NCBI GenBank assembly: GCA_964635375.1
Contig: CAZWOU010000008.1
Span: forward strand, 13,688-77,687
DNA: 64,000 nt
Direction of reading: 5' to 3'
From: CAZMNY01 sp964635375
GTDB lineage: Bacteria; Planctomycetota; Planctomycetia; Pirellulales; Pirellulaceae
The notes beneath the pieces were generated by a model, which made no database searches, was not told where the DNA came from, and saw only the letters and a list, made by a program, of their open reading frames with translations. Below, one piece after another: positions 18,749-27,246 of the stretch. Within the stretch, counting starts at the first letter, position 1; every line of letters begins with the position of its first letter. Both the position numbers and the translations under genes were made by a program.

Positions 18749-18991
18749 ATGCAATCGGGTAATGCGCGAATTGGGTTGGTCCTGTTTGGGATCTACCTCG
18801 TGTTGTACGGCGGGTTCATGTTTCTCAACGCCTTCTCGGCCTCGACGATGGAGTTGCGGCTGATCGGCGGCGTGAACTTGGCGATTCTGTACGGCTTTGG
18901 GCTGATCTTCGCCGCTCTGATTCTGGCCTTGCTCTACGGCGTGCTCTGCAAGCCGGAAGCGGACTCCGATTCAAAGGGGAAATCATCATGA
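18749..18991 (+). CDS. DUF485-like small membrane protein
   Basis: 80 aa with two membrane segments (IGLVLFGIYLVLYGGFMFLN and NLAILYGFGLIFAALILALLY) and a charged tail. DUF485 proteins of this size usually precede ActP-type sodium/solute symporter genes. Here the stop codon overlaps the symporter ATG by four bases (ATGA), so the two are translationally coupled. An AAGGAT site is about 10 bp before the start. Its role is probably as an accessory subunit of the symporter. Confidence 0.85.
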   Translation: MQSGNARIGLVLFGIYLVLYGGFMFLNAFSASTMELRLIGGVNLAILYGFGLIFAALILALLYGVLCKPEADSDSKGKSS

Positions 18992-20919
18992 TTTATGAAC
19001 CCTCTTGGATTGCGGTCGTCGTGTTTTCGGCCTTCGTCGCGGTCACACTCGGCTTGAGCTTCTATCTTGGGGGCCAAGCCAAATCGTCGAAGGGATATTT
19101 TGCGGCTGGCGGCGAGATCTCTTGGTTTGTTAACGGAATCGCCTTCGCAGGCGACTACCTCTCGGCGGCTTCGTTTCTTGGCATCTGCGGGATGATCGCC
19201 TTCTACGGCTACGATGGGTTCCTCTATTCCATTGGCTACCTTGCCGGCTGGATCGTGGCCCTGTTTGTGGTCGCCGAGCCGATGAAGCGGTTGGGCAAGT
19301 ACACGTTTGCCGACGCCTTGGACGCCAAGTTCGGCTCGCGCGGGATCAAGCTGGCCGCCGGCATCAGCACGCTGGCCGTCAGCATCTTCTATCTCATTCC
19401 GCAGATGGTTGGCGCAGGCGTCTTGATTCAACCTCTACTGGGCTTTCCACACCACGTTGGCGTCCTAATCGTGGGCGCCACGGTGATCGTGATCGTCGTC
19501 ACCGCGGGCATGGTGTCGACGACCTATGTCCAATTCCTCAAAGGATCGTTGCTGGTCATTTTTAGCGCGGTCCTGACCGTCATCATTCTCTCTCGCGGTT
19601 TCGAAGTCGCCGAAGGCGGTGAGGACGGGCACGTATTTGAAACGCTGGGCCCGTTTACGCAAGTCGAATTTGATCAGCAATTTGGAGTTGATGGAGACGC
19701 CAAACCAGTTCCCCCGGACGGTGGTTGGGTCGACTCGAAGACAAGTTTCGTGCGCACCAAGGGCAATGACAGTCTTGTCCGAGTTTGGAGTCGCCGCACC
19801 TTGGAAGATGGACGTATTGAACTTCGCGAAGCACAAACGCTTACCAAGACAAAAGACGGAAAGACTCTCGTTAATGGCGAACCGAAAGGCGAGAAGAAGG
19901 GCGAGCCGGAACTCCATCCAATCGGCCACATATCAAGCTTGCCCGATGGCAAGAAAAAGACAGGACCGTTGGGCCCGCTGTCTTTCTTCAGCACCATGCA
20001 GGATAGCGAGATCGTCCTCTGGGGCAGTGAGAAAATCACTGAAGAAAATGGCGATTCAACGACTGTCTACTATCAGAAGCCGACTGCTGGCAAAGATGTC
20101 CTGCGCCCGGGAACTCATCCCCGCTTTCAAGGCATTCACAGCGACAACCCAATCGACAAATTGAATTTTCTCTCGCTGATGCTGGCCCTGTTCTGCGGCA
20201 CTGCATCGCTGCCCCATATTTTGATTCGCTACTACACCGTGCGAGACCAAGCTAGTGCTAGGAAGAGCACCATTGTCGGCATCGCAGCGATCGGTTTCTT
20301 CTACGTGCTCACCCTCTATTTGGGCTTGGGTGCGATGACGAGTGGCGCCATGGACGTGACCAACAGCAATATGGCCGCTCCGCTGTTGGCCAAGAGCATC
20401 GACCAATGGCTGTTCGCGATCATCTCTGCGATCGCCTTCACGACGGTGCTTGGCACAGTCAGCGGCCTGATCATTGCCTCGGCCGGCGCTGTGACCCACG
20501 ACCTGCTGACCAGTGTTTTGGGGATGAAGCTCAACGACCACGAAAAGGTTCGAGTCGCTAAGATCGCCTCGGTGGTCGTCGGCTCTATCGCCATCGTGCT
20601 CGGTATTCTCTTTAAGGAAATGAACGTTAGCTATCTTGTCGGCTGGGCTTTTAGCGTTGCCGCTTCGGCCAACCTACCCGCGCTTGTGATGCTGCTGTTC
20701 TGGCCCAAGACAACCCGGCAAGGCGTGATTTCAGCCGTGGTCGTGGGGATGACCTCCTCTCTGGCCTGGATTCTCTTGAGCGGCGATACGTTTGCCAAGG
20801 TCTATGGATGGTCCGCCGATCTGGCGCCGGTCCCCTTCAGCCAACCCGGCATCGTCACCATCCCACTTGGATTCCTGACCCTGGTCCTCGTTTCCCTGAT
20901 CACTCAACCCAAGGACTAA
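18988..20919 (+). CDS. Sodium/solute symporter (SSS family, acetate/ActP-like) with large soluble insert
   Basis: 643 aa. The SSS core is clear: an N-terminal membrane helix followed by GGEISWFVNGIAFAGDYLSAASFLG, DALDAKFG and, after the insert, ALFCGTASLPHILIRYYTVRD, which matches the ActP-type sodium/monocarboxylate symporters. Between residues about 205 and 388 is a polar stretch of about 180 aa with many charged residues and no membrane segment. ActP (about 549 aa) has only a short loop there. The gene overlaps the DUF485 gene, its usual partner. Probable substrate is a short-chain organic acid; this is inferred from family only. Confidence 0.9.
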   Translation: MIYEPSWIAVVVFSAFVAVTLGLSFYLGGQAKSSKGYFAAGGEISWFVNGIAFAGDYLSAASFLGICGMIAFYGYDGFLYSIGYLAGWIVALFVVAEPMKRLGKYTFADALDAKFGSRGIKLAAGISTLAVSIFYLIPQMVGAGVLIQPLLGFPHHVGVLIVGATVIVIVVTAGMVSTTYVQFLKGSLLVIFSAVLTVIILSRGFEVAEGGEDGHVFETLGPFTQVEFDQQFGVDGDAKPVPPDGGWVDSKTSFVRTKGNDSLVRVWSRRTLEDGRIELREAQTLTKTKDGKTLVNGEPKGEKKGEPELHPIGHISSLPDGKKKTGPLGPLSFFSTMQDSEIVLWGSEKITEENGDSTTVYYQKPTAGKDVLRPGTHPRFQGIHSDNPIDKLNFLSLMLALFCGTASLPHILIRYYTVRDQASARKSTIVGIAAIGFFYVLTLYLGLGAMTSGAMDVTNSNMAAPLLAKSIDQWLFAIISAIAFTTVLGTVSGLIIASAGAVTHDLLTSVLGMKLNDHEKVRVAKIASVVVGSIAIVLGILFKEMNVSYLVGWAFSVAASANLPALVMLLFWPKTTRQGVISAVVVGMTSSLAWILLSGDTFAKVYGWSADLAPVPFSQPGIVTIPLGFLTLVLVSLITQPKD

Positions 20920-20939
20920 GGACGGTTCGAGCAATTCGT

Positions 20940-20992
20940 GTCGCTCCTTCGCTCCGCGAAAGTTGCGATACTTTCAACGGGCGAAGTGCGAC
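20940..20992. repeat. Long imperfect hairpin downstream of the symporter
   Basis: Left arm 20940-20962 and right arm 20971-20992 pair over about 20 positions with a few mismatches, around the loop TTGCGATA. The outer GTCGC/GCGAC and inner GAAAG/CTTTC pairs are exact. There is no T-run, so a simple rho-independent terminator is unlikely. The form resembles REP-like intergenic hairpins that recur in planctomycete genomes (recalled, not searched). Confidence 0.55.
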
Positions 20993-21033
20993 TGTGACAA
21001 CGATGACCCGAATGATGCTAACGGAGCCTTGTT

Positions 21034-22887
21034 TTGCGGCGCGCGTGTTTAGCAGAGAAACTGATCCATCGCTCGAGACAAGCTGGCAGGAGTTTGGGGA
21101 ACGTCGGCCAAGTTGGCCTTCTTTTGCTGGTCAGTTGGCAGTGGTCGTCTCCGCCGCTGCAGGCCCATCCGATATCGGTGACGGAGGGTTTGGTCCGCGT
21201 CTCGAGGGAGCAAACGGATGTCCGCATCACCGTGTTCCTGGAAGACCTCTATTTGTTTCACGATCTCGCCCCTAATGAGCGAGACTTCCTGCCGCTTGAC
21301 GCCATTCGCCGCGGCGCTGACTTGCACCGCAAGTTCCTGATGAAGCGGTTCCTGGTCCGCGATGCTGCAGGCGTGGCGCTCAAGCCGGAGTTTGTAAGTC
21401 TTGAGCAGCCCGATCTCCCTCAGGGCGGCGTGCCTCTAGCCGAGTTGATGTCGCATAAGCTGGCCTACCAATTTCGCTACAAGACGCCGACAGCTCCAAG
21501 TTTTCTCACGATCAGCCAGCACTTGATCGACGCAGAGGTTTCCATTCCCGCCGAAATGCGGTTGGTAATCAAGCAAGCCGGCTCGGGCGTCGCGTTCAAA
21601 GCAGCGCTGACAAGCGAAGAGTCTCACACGGTTCGCTTTGAGTGGGAGGGCAAACCGCTTGCCGAGCAGCCAACGGATGAAGAGCTGCAAAACTGGTTCG
21701 AGCGGCAGAGGGAGGAGACGCTGGGGATAACGGATTACAGTTCAATTTACTCCTTTCTCTACATCGAAGATCAAGAGGTGCGACATGAGATTCTCATGCC
21801 GCTGCGGACCCTCTCTGAAAGCGTAACTCTCAATCGACGCGACGCAGATTTCTTAGACGTGGACGAACAAGTCGCGGCGCGAGCGGCGATCGAAGCTTAC
21901 TTTGTCGAGGGCAATCCGATTCAGCTCGACAACCAAGCGATCACGCCCCGAGCCACAAAGCTCGACTTCTTTGGAGTCGACTTCAAGGATTTGGCAAAGC
22001 CGGCCGAACAGATTCGAGTTAGCATGGCCAGTGGGCGGATTGGCATCATTCTGACCTATCCAGTCGAGGCGACGCCCAACAGCCTTGACTTGACATGGAA
22101 CCGATTCAATCAACTGAGCTATACGGTTCAGATGGTTGTCTATTCCGATCAGTCGGCTGAAAAGAAAACGCTGAGCAAGGTCGGCGGCAAGAACAAATAC
22201 CAATGGCATTTCGCAGGTTCGAAACCGGTCTTCGTCGCCGCCTCGCTTCCCGTTGAGCTCAAGCCACGCAGCCTGTGGAGCTTACCCCTGCTATCGATGG
22301 CGTTCGCAAGCGGTGCCCTCTGCATCGTCGTCAAATCGCCCAGGCGATATCTGCCGGCGTGTTTGTTGATTGTTGTTGCGTTTGCCTGTTGGCCGCTTGC
22401 GCAATGGCAATTCCATAATCCGCTGCAGGCCAAACCGGTCGTGGGAATGGCCGACGCCCAGCGCGTTGTCGAAGGTCTAATCGAGAACGCCTACGCCGCG
22501 TTTCGACTGCGGGACGAGCAGGCTGCGTATGACGCGCTTGCTCTGGGCGTCGATGGCGAACTCCTCCACTCGCTCTACATTCAATTGAGGCGAGGGCTGT
22601 TGATGCGGCAACAAGGAGGCGCGCTCGCACGAGTGCGCGAGATTGAGACGATCGCCGGCAGCCGCGAAACCATCGCCCAGCCTCTAGGTGACGAGCGCAG
22701 CTTTTGCTACCGTTTGGCGTGGACGATTCGCGGCGACGTGGAGCATTGGGGGCATATTCACTCCCGCACCAATCGATACGAGGCCATCTTCACTGTCGAA
22801 CCTCGCGGCGAATATTGGCGACTTACGCACCTGGACGTGCTGGACGAGAAACGAGTCCAGTCGAGAACCAGCCTTCGGCAACTTTAG
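21034..22887 (+). CDS. Exported, membrane-anchored protein of unknown function
   Basis: 617 aa; function not recognised. The listed TTG start is uncertain. A hydrophobic leader at residues 27-35 ends near LQAHP, giving a mature N-terminus HPISVTEGLVRVS. The long extracytoplasmic part (to about residue 410) is rich in beta-type sequence and repeats of DLYLF- and EDQEVRHEI-like stretches. It is followed by two adjacent membrane helices (SLPLLSMAFASGALCIVV and YLPACLLIVVAFACWPLAQW) and a C-terminal domain of about 150 aa (RLAWTIRGDVEHWGHIHSRT). The gene starts 115 bp after the symporter gene and ends 41 bp before queC, on the same strand. Confidence 0.72.
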   Translation: MRRACLAEKLIHRSRQAGRSLGNVGQVGLLLLVSWQWSSPPLQAHPISVTEGLVRVSREQTDVRITVFLEDLYLFHDLAPNERDFLPLDAIRRGADLHRKFLMKRFLVRDAAGVALKPEFVSLEQPDLPQGGVPLAELMSHKLAYQFRYKTPTAPSFLTISQHLIDAEVSIPAEMRLVIKQAGSGVAFKAALTSEESHTVRFEWEGKPLAEQPTDEELQNWFERQREETLGITDYSSIYSFLYIEDQEVRHEILMPLRTLSESVTLNRRDADFLDVDEQVAARAAIEAYFVEGNPIQLDNQAITPRATKLDFFGVDFKDLAKPAEQIRVSMASGRIGIILTYPVEATPNSLDLTWNRFNQLSYTVQMVVYSDQSAEKKTLSKVGGKNKYQWHFAGSKPVFVAASLPVELKPRSLWSLPLLSMAFASGALCIVVKSPRRYLPACLLIVVAFACWPLAQWQFHNPLQAKPVVGMADAQRVVEGLIENAYAAFRLRDEQAAYDALALGVDGELLHSLYIQLRRGLLMRQQGGALARVREIETIAGSRETIAQPLGDERSFCYRLAWTIRGDVEHWGHIHSRTNRYEAIFTVEPRGEYWRLTHLDVLDEKRVQSRTSLRQL

Positions 22888-22893
22888 CAACGG

Positions 22894-22905
22894 CTGCTCG
22901 AGCAG
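22894..22905. promoter_or_regulatory. 12-bp perfect palindrome upstream of queC
   Basis: CTGCTCGAGCAG is a perfect palindrome 22 bp before the queC start. It could be an operator half-site pair or a chance XhoI-centred symmetry. I see no preQ1 riboswitch consensus here. Confidence 0.2.
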
Positions 22906-22927
22906 TCTAAAACGAGGGCGATTCAAG

Positions 22928-23626
22928 TTGACTCAAACAACCTCCGGCAATGACAGAACCTCAGCTCTGGTCCTTTTCTCCGGCGGGCAGGACTCGACGA
23001 CTTGCCTCTACTGGGCCAAGCGACGGTTCGCGAAAGTCGTTGCTTTGGGGTTCGACTACGGCCAGAAGCACAGCATCGAATTGGAGCAAGCCGAGCAGAT
23101 AGCCAAACTCGCCGAGACCCCTTTTAGCGTAATGGACATTCGCGGCACACTGTGCGGTTCCGCGCTCACCGAACACGATTTGGACGTCTCGGCTCCGCAC
23201 TTAGTCAATCCCGACCTGCCGGCTTCGTTCGTACCTGCGCGAAACGCGTTGTTCCTCACCTTGGCGGCTGGGCGAGCCTACAACTTGGACATCAAGGACT
23301 TAGTGGGCGGGATGTGCCAGACGGATTACTCGGGATACCCCGATTGCCGGCGTGACTTTGTTGACGCCCAAGAGAAGGCTCTTTCCCTGGCGCTGGACGA
23401 CACCATTCAGATCCATACGCCGTTAATGGAGTTGACCAAAGCCGAAACTTGGAAGTTGGCCGCCGAGTTAGACGTGGTGGACATCGTTCGCGAGATGACC
23501 CACACCGACTACAACGGCGACCGCACGACGTACAACGAATGGGGATACGGCAGGCTCGACAACCCCGCCTCGATCCTGCGAGCCAAAGGCTATGAAGAAG
23601 CCAAAGCCAAGGGCTGGATACCGTAG
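22928..23626 (+). CDS. queC: 7-cyano-7-deazaguanine synthase QueC, lacking the zinc cysteines
   Basis: 232 aa from the TTG at 22928, chosen because it sits about 9 bp after GAGGG and directly before the conserved start (SALVLFSGGQDSTTCLYWA); the longer frame is out-of-context sequence. QueC uses ATP to convert 7-carboxy-7-deazaguanine to preQ0 in queuosine synthesis. The PP-loop SGGQDS, the FVPARNALFL segment and GGMCQTDYSGYPDCR are intact. The C-terminal zinc site normally has four Cys (HxCYxG then CxxCxxC). Here the residues are D194, R209, N212 and S215, with all surrounding sequence (GDRTTYNEWGYG, ILRAKGYEEA) conserved. No queD, queE or queF is nearby. It is convergent with the next gene, with two bases between the stops. 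Confidence 0.88.
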   Translation: MTQTTSGNDRTSALVLFSGGQDSTTCLYWAKRRFAKVVALGFDYGQKHSIELEQAEQIAKLAETPFSVMDIRGTLCGSALTEHDLDVSAPHLVNPDLPASFVPARNALFLTLAAGRAYNLDIKDLVGGMCQTDYSGYPDCRRDFVDAQEKALSLALDDTIQIHTPLMELTKAETWKLAAELDVVDIVREMTHTDYNGDRTTYNEWGYGRLDNPASILRAKGYEEAKAKGWIP

Positions 23627-23628
23627 CG

Positions 23629-25548
23629 TTATTTTAGAATCAGCATCGTTTCCGCCCATTGGCGCAGAGTTCGAATGCGACCTTGGCTATCAGGAGCCGT
23701 GACGTCAGCTGTGACCAGTGCAACGGGTTGGGGTCCGCTCGGCGCGACAACCTTGAACTTCACAACTCCCTTAGCGCCGGGCTTCAGGTGAATCGTCTTG
23801 GTCTTGGAGTCGACAAGTTTGGCGCCGTTGTGGGCCCGTGGGGCGACGCGGAAATCGTGGGCTGTCGGTGAATGGTTCCAAACGCGAAACTCGACCGTAT
23901 GCTCCGCGCCACGATCGACATTTGCCGCGTAGGGATAGAAGAAAGCCCACTGCTCGTCGACGCCATAATTCGCCGCGTCAAAATCAAATAGTTCCGCCTG
24001 CGTCGCGATCCGCGCTCGATAGCGAGACTGCAGGTAGTCAAGTTCCTTGGCGTCGAAACGGAAGACGTGGCGAATGTGCTCGTTGACCAGCCAAGCCGGC
24101 GTCTCGCGGACAATCTTCAAACACCGCTGCATGCCTTGGTCCTGTCCCAGCAAGTTGCGATTGAGCACGCAGTAGTCGTCGAATCCCGATGGAGCGAAAG
24201 CGTCTCCCACAAACAGGATCGGATCCGCGCCGGGTTTCTTCGCCAACAGGGCGCCATGATAGTAAGTCTGCCCCGGGAAGAAGAAGAACGTCAGCTCGAA
24301 CTCCCGCCACTTCATCTGATGGCCGCTGGCAAGACGGCGAATTGGCGTTATTGGGTTTGCGGTCATCGCGGGCAGGTGGTACGCGTCCGGGTTCTCCAAG
24401 ACATCAGCATATTCGTGAGTTGCGTAGACTGGGCAGTCGAACGTCTTGGCGGCGGTTTGAACTTGATCTGTGTGGTCGTCGTGATAGTGGGTCACGAAGA
24501 GTCCTTCGACATCCTTTACGATCTCCTTCTTCTGCAAATCTTGGATCGCATCAATGACACGTTGATAGCCGCAATCGAGTAGAAAACCGTGCCCCGATTC
24601 GGAAATCAACAAGCGGCTTGTGGAATTCTCGAAGACCCAGTCAGGCGTTGTTTCATGTTGACAATAGGGCATCAGTTGAACCTTGGCTTCCTTGCCCAAG
24701 ACTCGCTGCCCGCACTGGTTCATCCGCTTTTCCTTGAAGTACCAATGCAAGGCGTTCGTGGAGAGATAATTCGCGTAGACACGTTGCACGCGATCCTTGA
24801 GAGTTTGAATCGCCCGCGCAGGATTGCGAATCACGTCGCCTCTAGCAGGGACAATCAAATCCGGTTTTGCCCCGGCGAGTTTGTCGAGGCTTTCGACCAA
24901 TCCAGCCAAGCGGCTTCCGTAGCCGTGGTATCCGCGGATCTGAGCCGATGCGATCGCGTCTTGGAAGCTGTAGAGATCAAGCACCTGTCCGTCGCCGTAG
25001 ATCAGGTCACCAGTGAAAGCAACTCGCTTGCCCTCCGCCTCCAACAGATAAGTAAGAGCGCTTCTGGTGTAGCCGGGCGTCTCGAAGACACGGAACTGAA
25101 GTTCGTTCCAGCCAACAACATCGCCCTCCTTGAGCCAACGCTTGACGGGCAATCCGGTGGCGGGCACCTTGGTTGTTTGCTGAGCGTAGTCGTGAAACCG
25201 CGACTTGATAAACGTCTTCCAGAATTCTTCGGGCGTTTGCAGCCAATAGGTCGCCTTGGTCGGCGCAAGGATTTCCGGCAACAACTCACGGCCTCGGTCT
25301 TGAAGCTCTAAAGTGTCGGCGATCAAGTCGCGGCGGCCGTCAGTCAGCAACAGTTTGCCGCGAGCGACGCTTCGATACAGCTCAAGCGTCTCGCCGCCGC
25401 GTGAATAGGAAACGTGATTGACATGGTCCGGATCGATGGCCAAAGTTCCGCCACCTGGAAGCTTGACGGTTTCGCCCCCTTCAGCTTGCACCAAGAAGGA
25501 TCCGGCAAAGTAAAGGAAAACGGCTAGAACAATCTTCGCACGGCTCAT
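23629..25548 (-). CDS. Exported tandem metallo-beta-lactamase-fold protein
   Basis: 639 aa from the ATG at 25548 (signal peptide AKIVLAVFLYFAGSFLVQA). Two MBL-fold halves are visible. The first (about residues 140-210) has FETPGYTRSALTYLLEAEG and FTGDLIYGDG but no HxHxDH motif upstream, so its metal site looks lost. The second has a full THYHDDHTD motif (H354, H356, D358, H359), a GQTYYHG segment and FVGDAFAPSG. A C-terminal beta domain of about 110 aa (HTVEFRVWNHSPTAHDF) resembles an Ig-like or NEW3-type sandwich. The reaction is unknown; glyoxalase-like or lactonase-like hydrolysis outside the cytoplasm is plausible. Confidence 0.82.
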   Translation of the reverse strand: MSRAKIVLAVFLYFAGSFLVQAEGGETVKLPGGGTLAIDPDHVNHVSYSRGGETLELYRSVARGKLLLTDGRRDLIADTLELQDRGRELLPEILAPTKATYWLQTPEEFWKTFIKSRFHDYAQQTTKVPATGLPVKRWLKEGDVVGWNELQFRVFETPGYTRSALTYLLEAEGKRVAFTGDLIYGDGQVLDLYSFQDAIASAQIRGYHGYGSRLAGLVESLDKLAGAKPDLIVPARGDVIRNPARAIQTLKDRVQRVYANYLSTNALHWYFKEKRMNQCGQRVLGKEAKVQLMPYCQHETTPDWVFENSTSRLLISESGHGFLLDCGYQRVIDAIQDLQKKEIVKDVEGLFVTHYHDDHTDQVQTAAKTFDCPVYATHEYADVLENPDAYHLPAMTANPITPIRRLASGHQMKWREFELTFFFFPGQTYYHGALLAKKPGADPILFVGDAFAPSGFDDYCVLNRNLLGQDQGMQRCLKIVRETPAWLVNEHIRHVFRFDAKELDYLQSRYRARIATQAELFDFDAANYGVDEQWAFFYPYAANVDRGAEHTVEFRVWNHSPTAHDFRVAPRAHNGAKLVDSKTKTIHLKPGAKGVVKFKVVAPSGPQPVALVTADVTAPDSQGRIRTLRQWAETMLILK

Positions 25549-25649
25549 TTCAAGGCTCCTTCGGAACAAGGTGGCCTCTCATTGTCGGATCATTCATCAA
25601 GCAAATCAATCACGAGCGCGCCCTCGCTGCATTTCGTGCCGCAGGTGTC

Positions 25650-25700
25650 CCGTCCCTGCCTGAGACACAGGGACTGAGACACTGAGACACAGGGGACTGA
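25650..25700. repeat. Short tandem repeats with hairpin
   Basis: CTGAGACACAGGG appears at 25660-25672 and 25682-25694, with a partial copy between. GTCCCTG (25652-25658) pairs with CAGGGAC (25668-25674). The sequence sits between two minus-strand genes and looks like a degenerate intergenic repeat. Confidence 0.5.
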
Positions 25701-25753
25701 GCGTGGAACTGTCCCGGTCCAATCCCGACTGCTGGCGAATCCACCAAGACGCA

Positions 25754-25796
25754 AATAAAAAAGGCGGCGAGCGTCGCGAGGACACTCAGCCGCCTT
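25754..25796 (-). terminator. Rho-independent terminator of the transglutaminase-like gene
   Basis: Read on the minus strand, AAGGCGGC (25796-25789) pairs perfectly with GCCGCCTT (25768-25761) and is followed by a T-rich tail ending at about 25754. It begins about 30 bp after the stop of the gene at 25827-27071. Confidence 0.85.
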
Positions 25797-25826
25797 GTGT
25801 TCGCACCGATTCGTTCAGTCGGATGA

Positions 25827-27071
25827 CTACTCGGTGGAAATCCCTTCGAGACTGGCCGTCGGGTCCGAGCTCTCCGGCTCAGGCGTTTCCGGATCAGGCG
25901 TTTCAGGTTTCGGCGTTTCCGTTGCACTCGAACCCGGTTCGGGCGTTTCGGTAGACGCGCCTTCGGCGGGAACGGCGGCGGCGGATGCATCCGCTACTTC
26001 AACACCCTCTTGAGTGGGCGCGGGAGTTTCATCAGACTCGATCTCGACGGCATCTTCTTTCGTCGGATTGATGTTCAGCCACTTCTTCCGCGTCTCATCG
26101 GAAACCGACGCCCGCCAAATTGCGAGAATCTCATCCACGTCGATGTGGGGATTTCCTCGCTCGTTGCCAGGCTTGCCGGCCTGGACGGGTGCCAGCGGCG
26201 CCCAGAGGATGTCGATCTGAGCACTGTCACGGTAAAAACTACCGCGACGAATGTTACCGGCGTTGTCCAGCTCAAGCTGGTAGTGCATATAGAGTTGCTT
26301 GGCCAGCTGGGGGCCTTCATCAAACTCCTGACGCGTGCTGTTTGCGTAGACAACGTTGATACTGACTTCCACGCGACTGTCCGTGTGCTTGTGCGAGGTG
26401 GCTTTGTAAGAGTAGATGGGATAATTCCAAACCTCTTTGCCAACCGTCGTGTCGACGCCAATCGGGTGCCCGCCACGGCCGAGCCAGTTCGTCAAGACAA
26501 CATGAAAAATGGCCGGATCGATCGACTCATCGTCTCCGCCCAGATATTCGATGTCTTGGTACATGTAGACTTCAGCCAACAATCCCTTGATGTGGGCTGG
26601 CGAAAATGTAACGCCATTTCGCACCACAGAGTGTTCCGGTTCTGCGTGGCGAATCGACGCCGCAGTCCAACCGTTACAATGGCCGTGCCATGCTGGCGTC
26701 CGCGGGCGGCCAGCGAACAAGCGACCCAGGAACCCACGGGGCTCACGGCCGCCACGACGTTCCTTGTACGCAGTGGTATCCCAGTCCTCCCAAGTTACCG
26801 CGCGTCCGCCGTTGCGGAACGCCGCATCGTACAGCCGCAGCGCCCAGGCAGTGCCGCCTTGCCGATCTGGGTAATCGTGGCCTGAGTAGGGGGTTCGCCA
26901 TTCGGGAACCTCGCCCTCGAGAGGCAGATCGTCAAATTTCCAATTGAGGTCCTGGCCCCACCAACGCTTGAATGCTGCATTCTGCTGTTCAATCTCTGAG
27001 ACTTGCTCTTCCTGAGCAAACACAAAGCCTTGAGCGACTAGCACAATGGCAATGGAGAGTATGCGACGCAT
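25827..27071 (-). CDS. Transglutaminase-elicitor-like exported protein with Pro/Glu/Thr tail
   Basis: 414 aa with a signal peptide (MRRILSIAIVLVAQGFVFAQ). The segment WHGHC132NGWTAASI followed by NGVTFSPAHIKGLLAEVYMY matches the core of the transglutaminase-elicitor family first known from Phytophthora, with C132 as the probable nucleophile and a His later (GGHPIGVDT or HKHTDSR regions). An upstream WRTPYSGHDYPDRQGG segment is also family-like. The C-terminus from about residue 350 is low-complexity, rich in Pro, Glu and Thr, as in a linker or wall-associated tail. It may cross-link or deamidate proteins outside the cell. It ends at a strong terminator. Confidence 0.75.
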   Translation of the reverse strand: MRRILSIAIVLVAQGFVFAQEEQVSEIEQQNAAFKRWWGQDLNWKFDDLPLEGEVPEWRTPYSGHDYPDRQGGTAWALRLYDAAFRNGGRAVTWEDWDTTAYKERRGGREPRGFLGRLFAGRPRTPAWHGHCNGWTAASIRHAEPEHSVVRNGVTFSPAHIKGLLAEVYMYQDIEYLGGDDESIDPAIFHVVLTNWLGRGGHPIGVDTTVGKEVWNYPIYSYKATSHKHTDSRVEVSINVVYANSTRQEFDEGPQLAKQLYMHYQLELDNAGNIRRGSFYRDSAQIDILWAPLAPVQAGKPGNERGNPHIDVDEILAIWRASVSDETRKKWLNINPTKEDAVEIESDETPAPTQEGVEVADASAAAVPAEGASTETPEPGSSATETPKPETPDPETPEPESSDPTASLEGISTE

Positions 27072-27108
27072 ATACCCACCCTTGTGTGTTCTGTTTTTTG
27101 AGGGGAAG

Positions 27109-27188
27109 CAAAAAAAAACGCTCCGCCTGAAACCTGCGTTGTTTTCTTAGTGCCGATACGTTCGGCTTGCAGGAATCACGCGGAGCGT
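27109..27188 (-). terminator. Terminator of the hexapeptide-repeat gene
   Basis: On the minus strand ACGCTCCGC (27188-27180) pairs exactly with GCGGAGCGT (27126-27118), followed by a run of nine T. The loop of about 50 nt holds a second small hairpin (GCCGA/TCGGC). It lies 59 bp after the TAA at 27247. Confidence 0.75.
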
Positions 27189-27246
27189 GTGTTGACCGAC
27201 GCAGTCATATAGATTCTATCGGCCGAATCGTTCAAAGAAACCTCAC

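Noticed and set aside
22688..22927. 80-codon N-terminal extension of QueC
   Set aside because: It overlaps the end of the preceding gene and QueC homologues begin just before the PP-loop.
22928..23626. QueC as part of a defence island
   Set aside because: No nuclease, effector or other defence partner is adjacent; neighbours are housekeeping or exported proteins.
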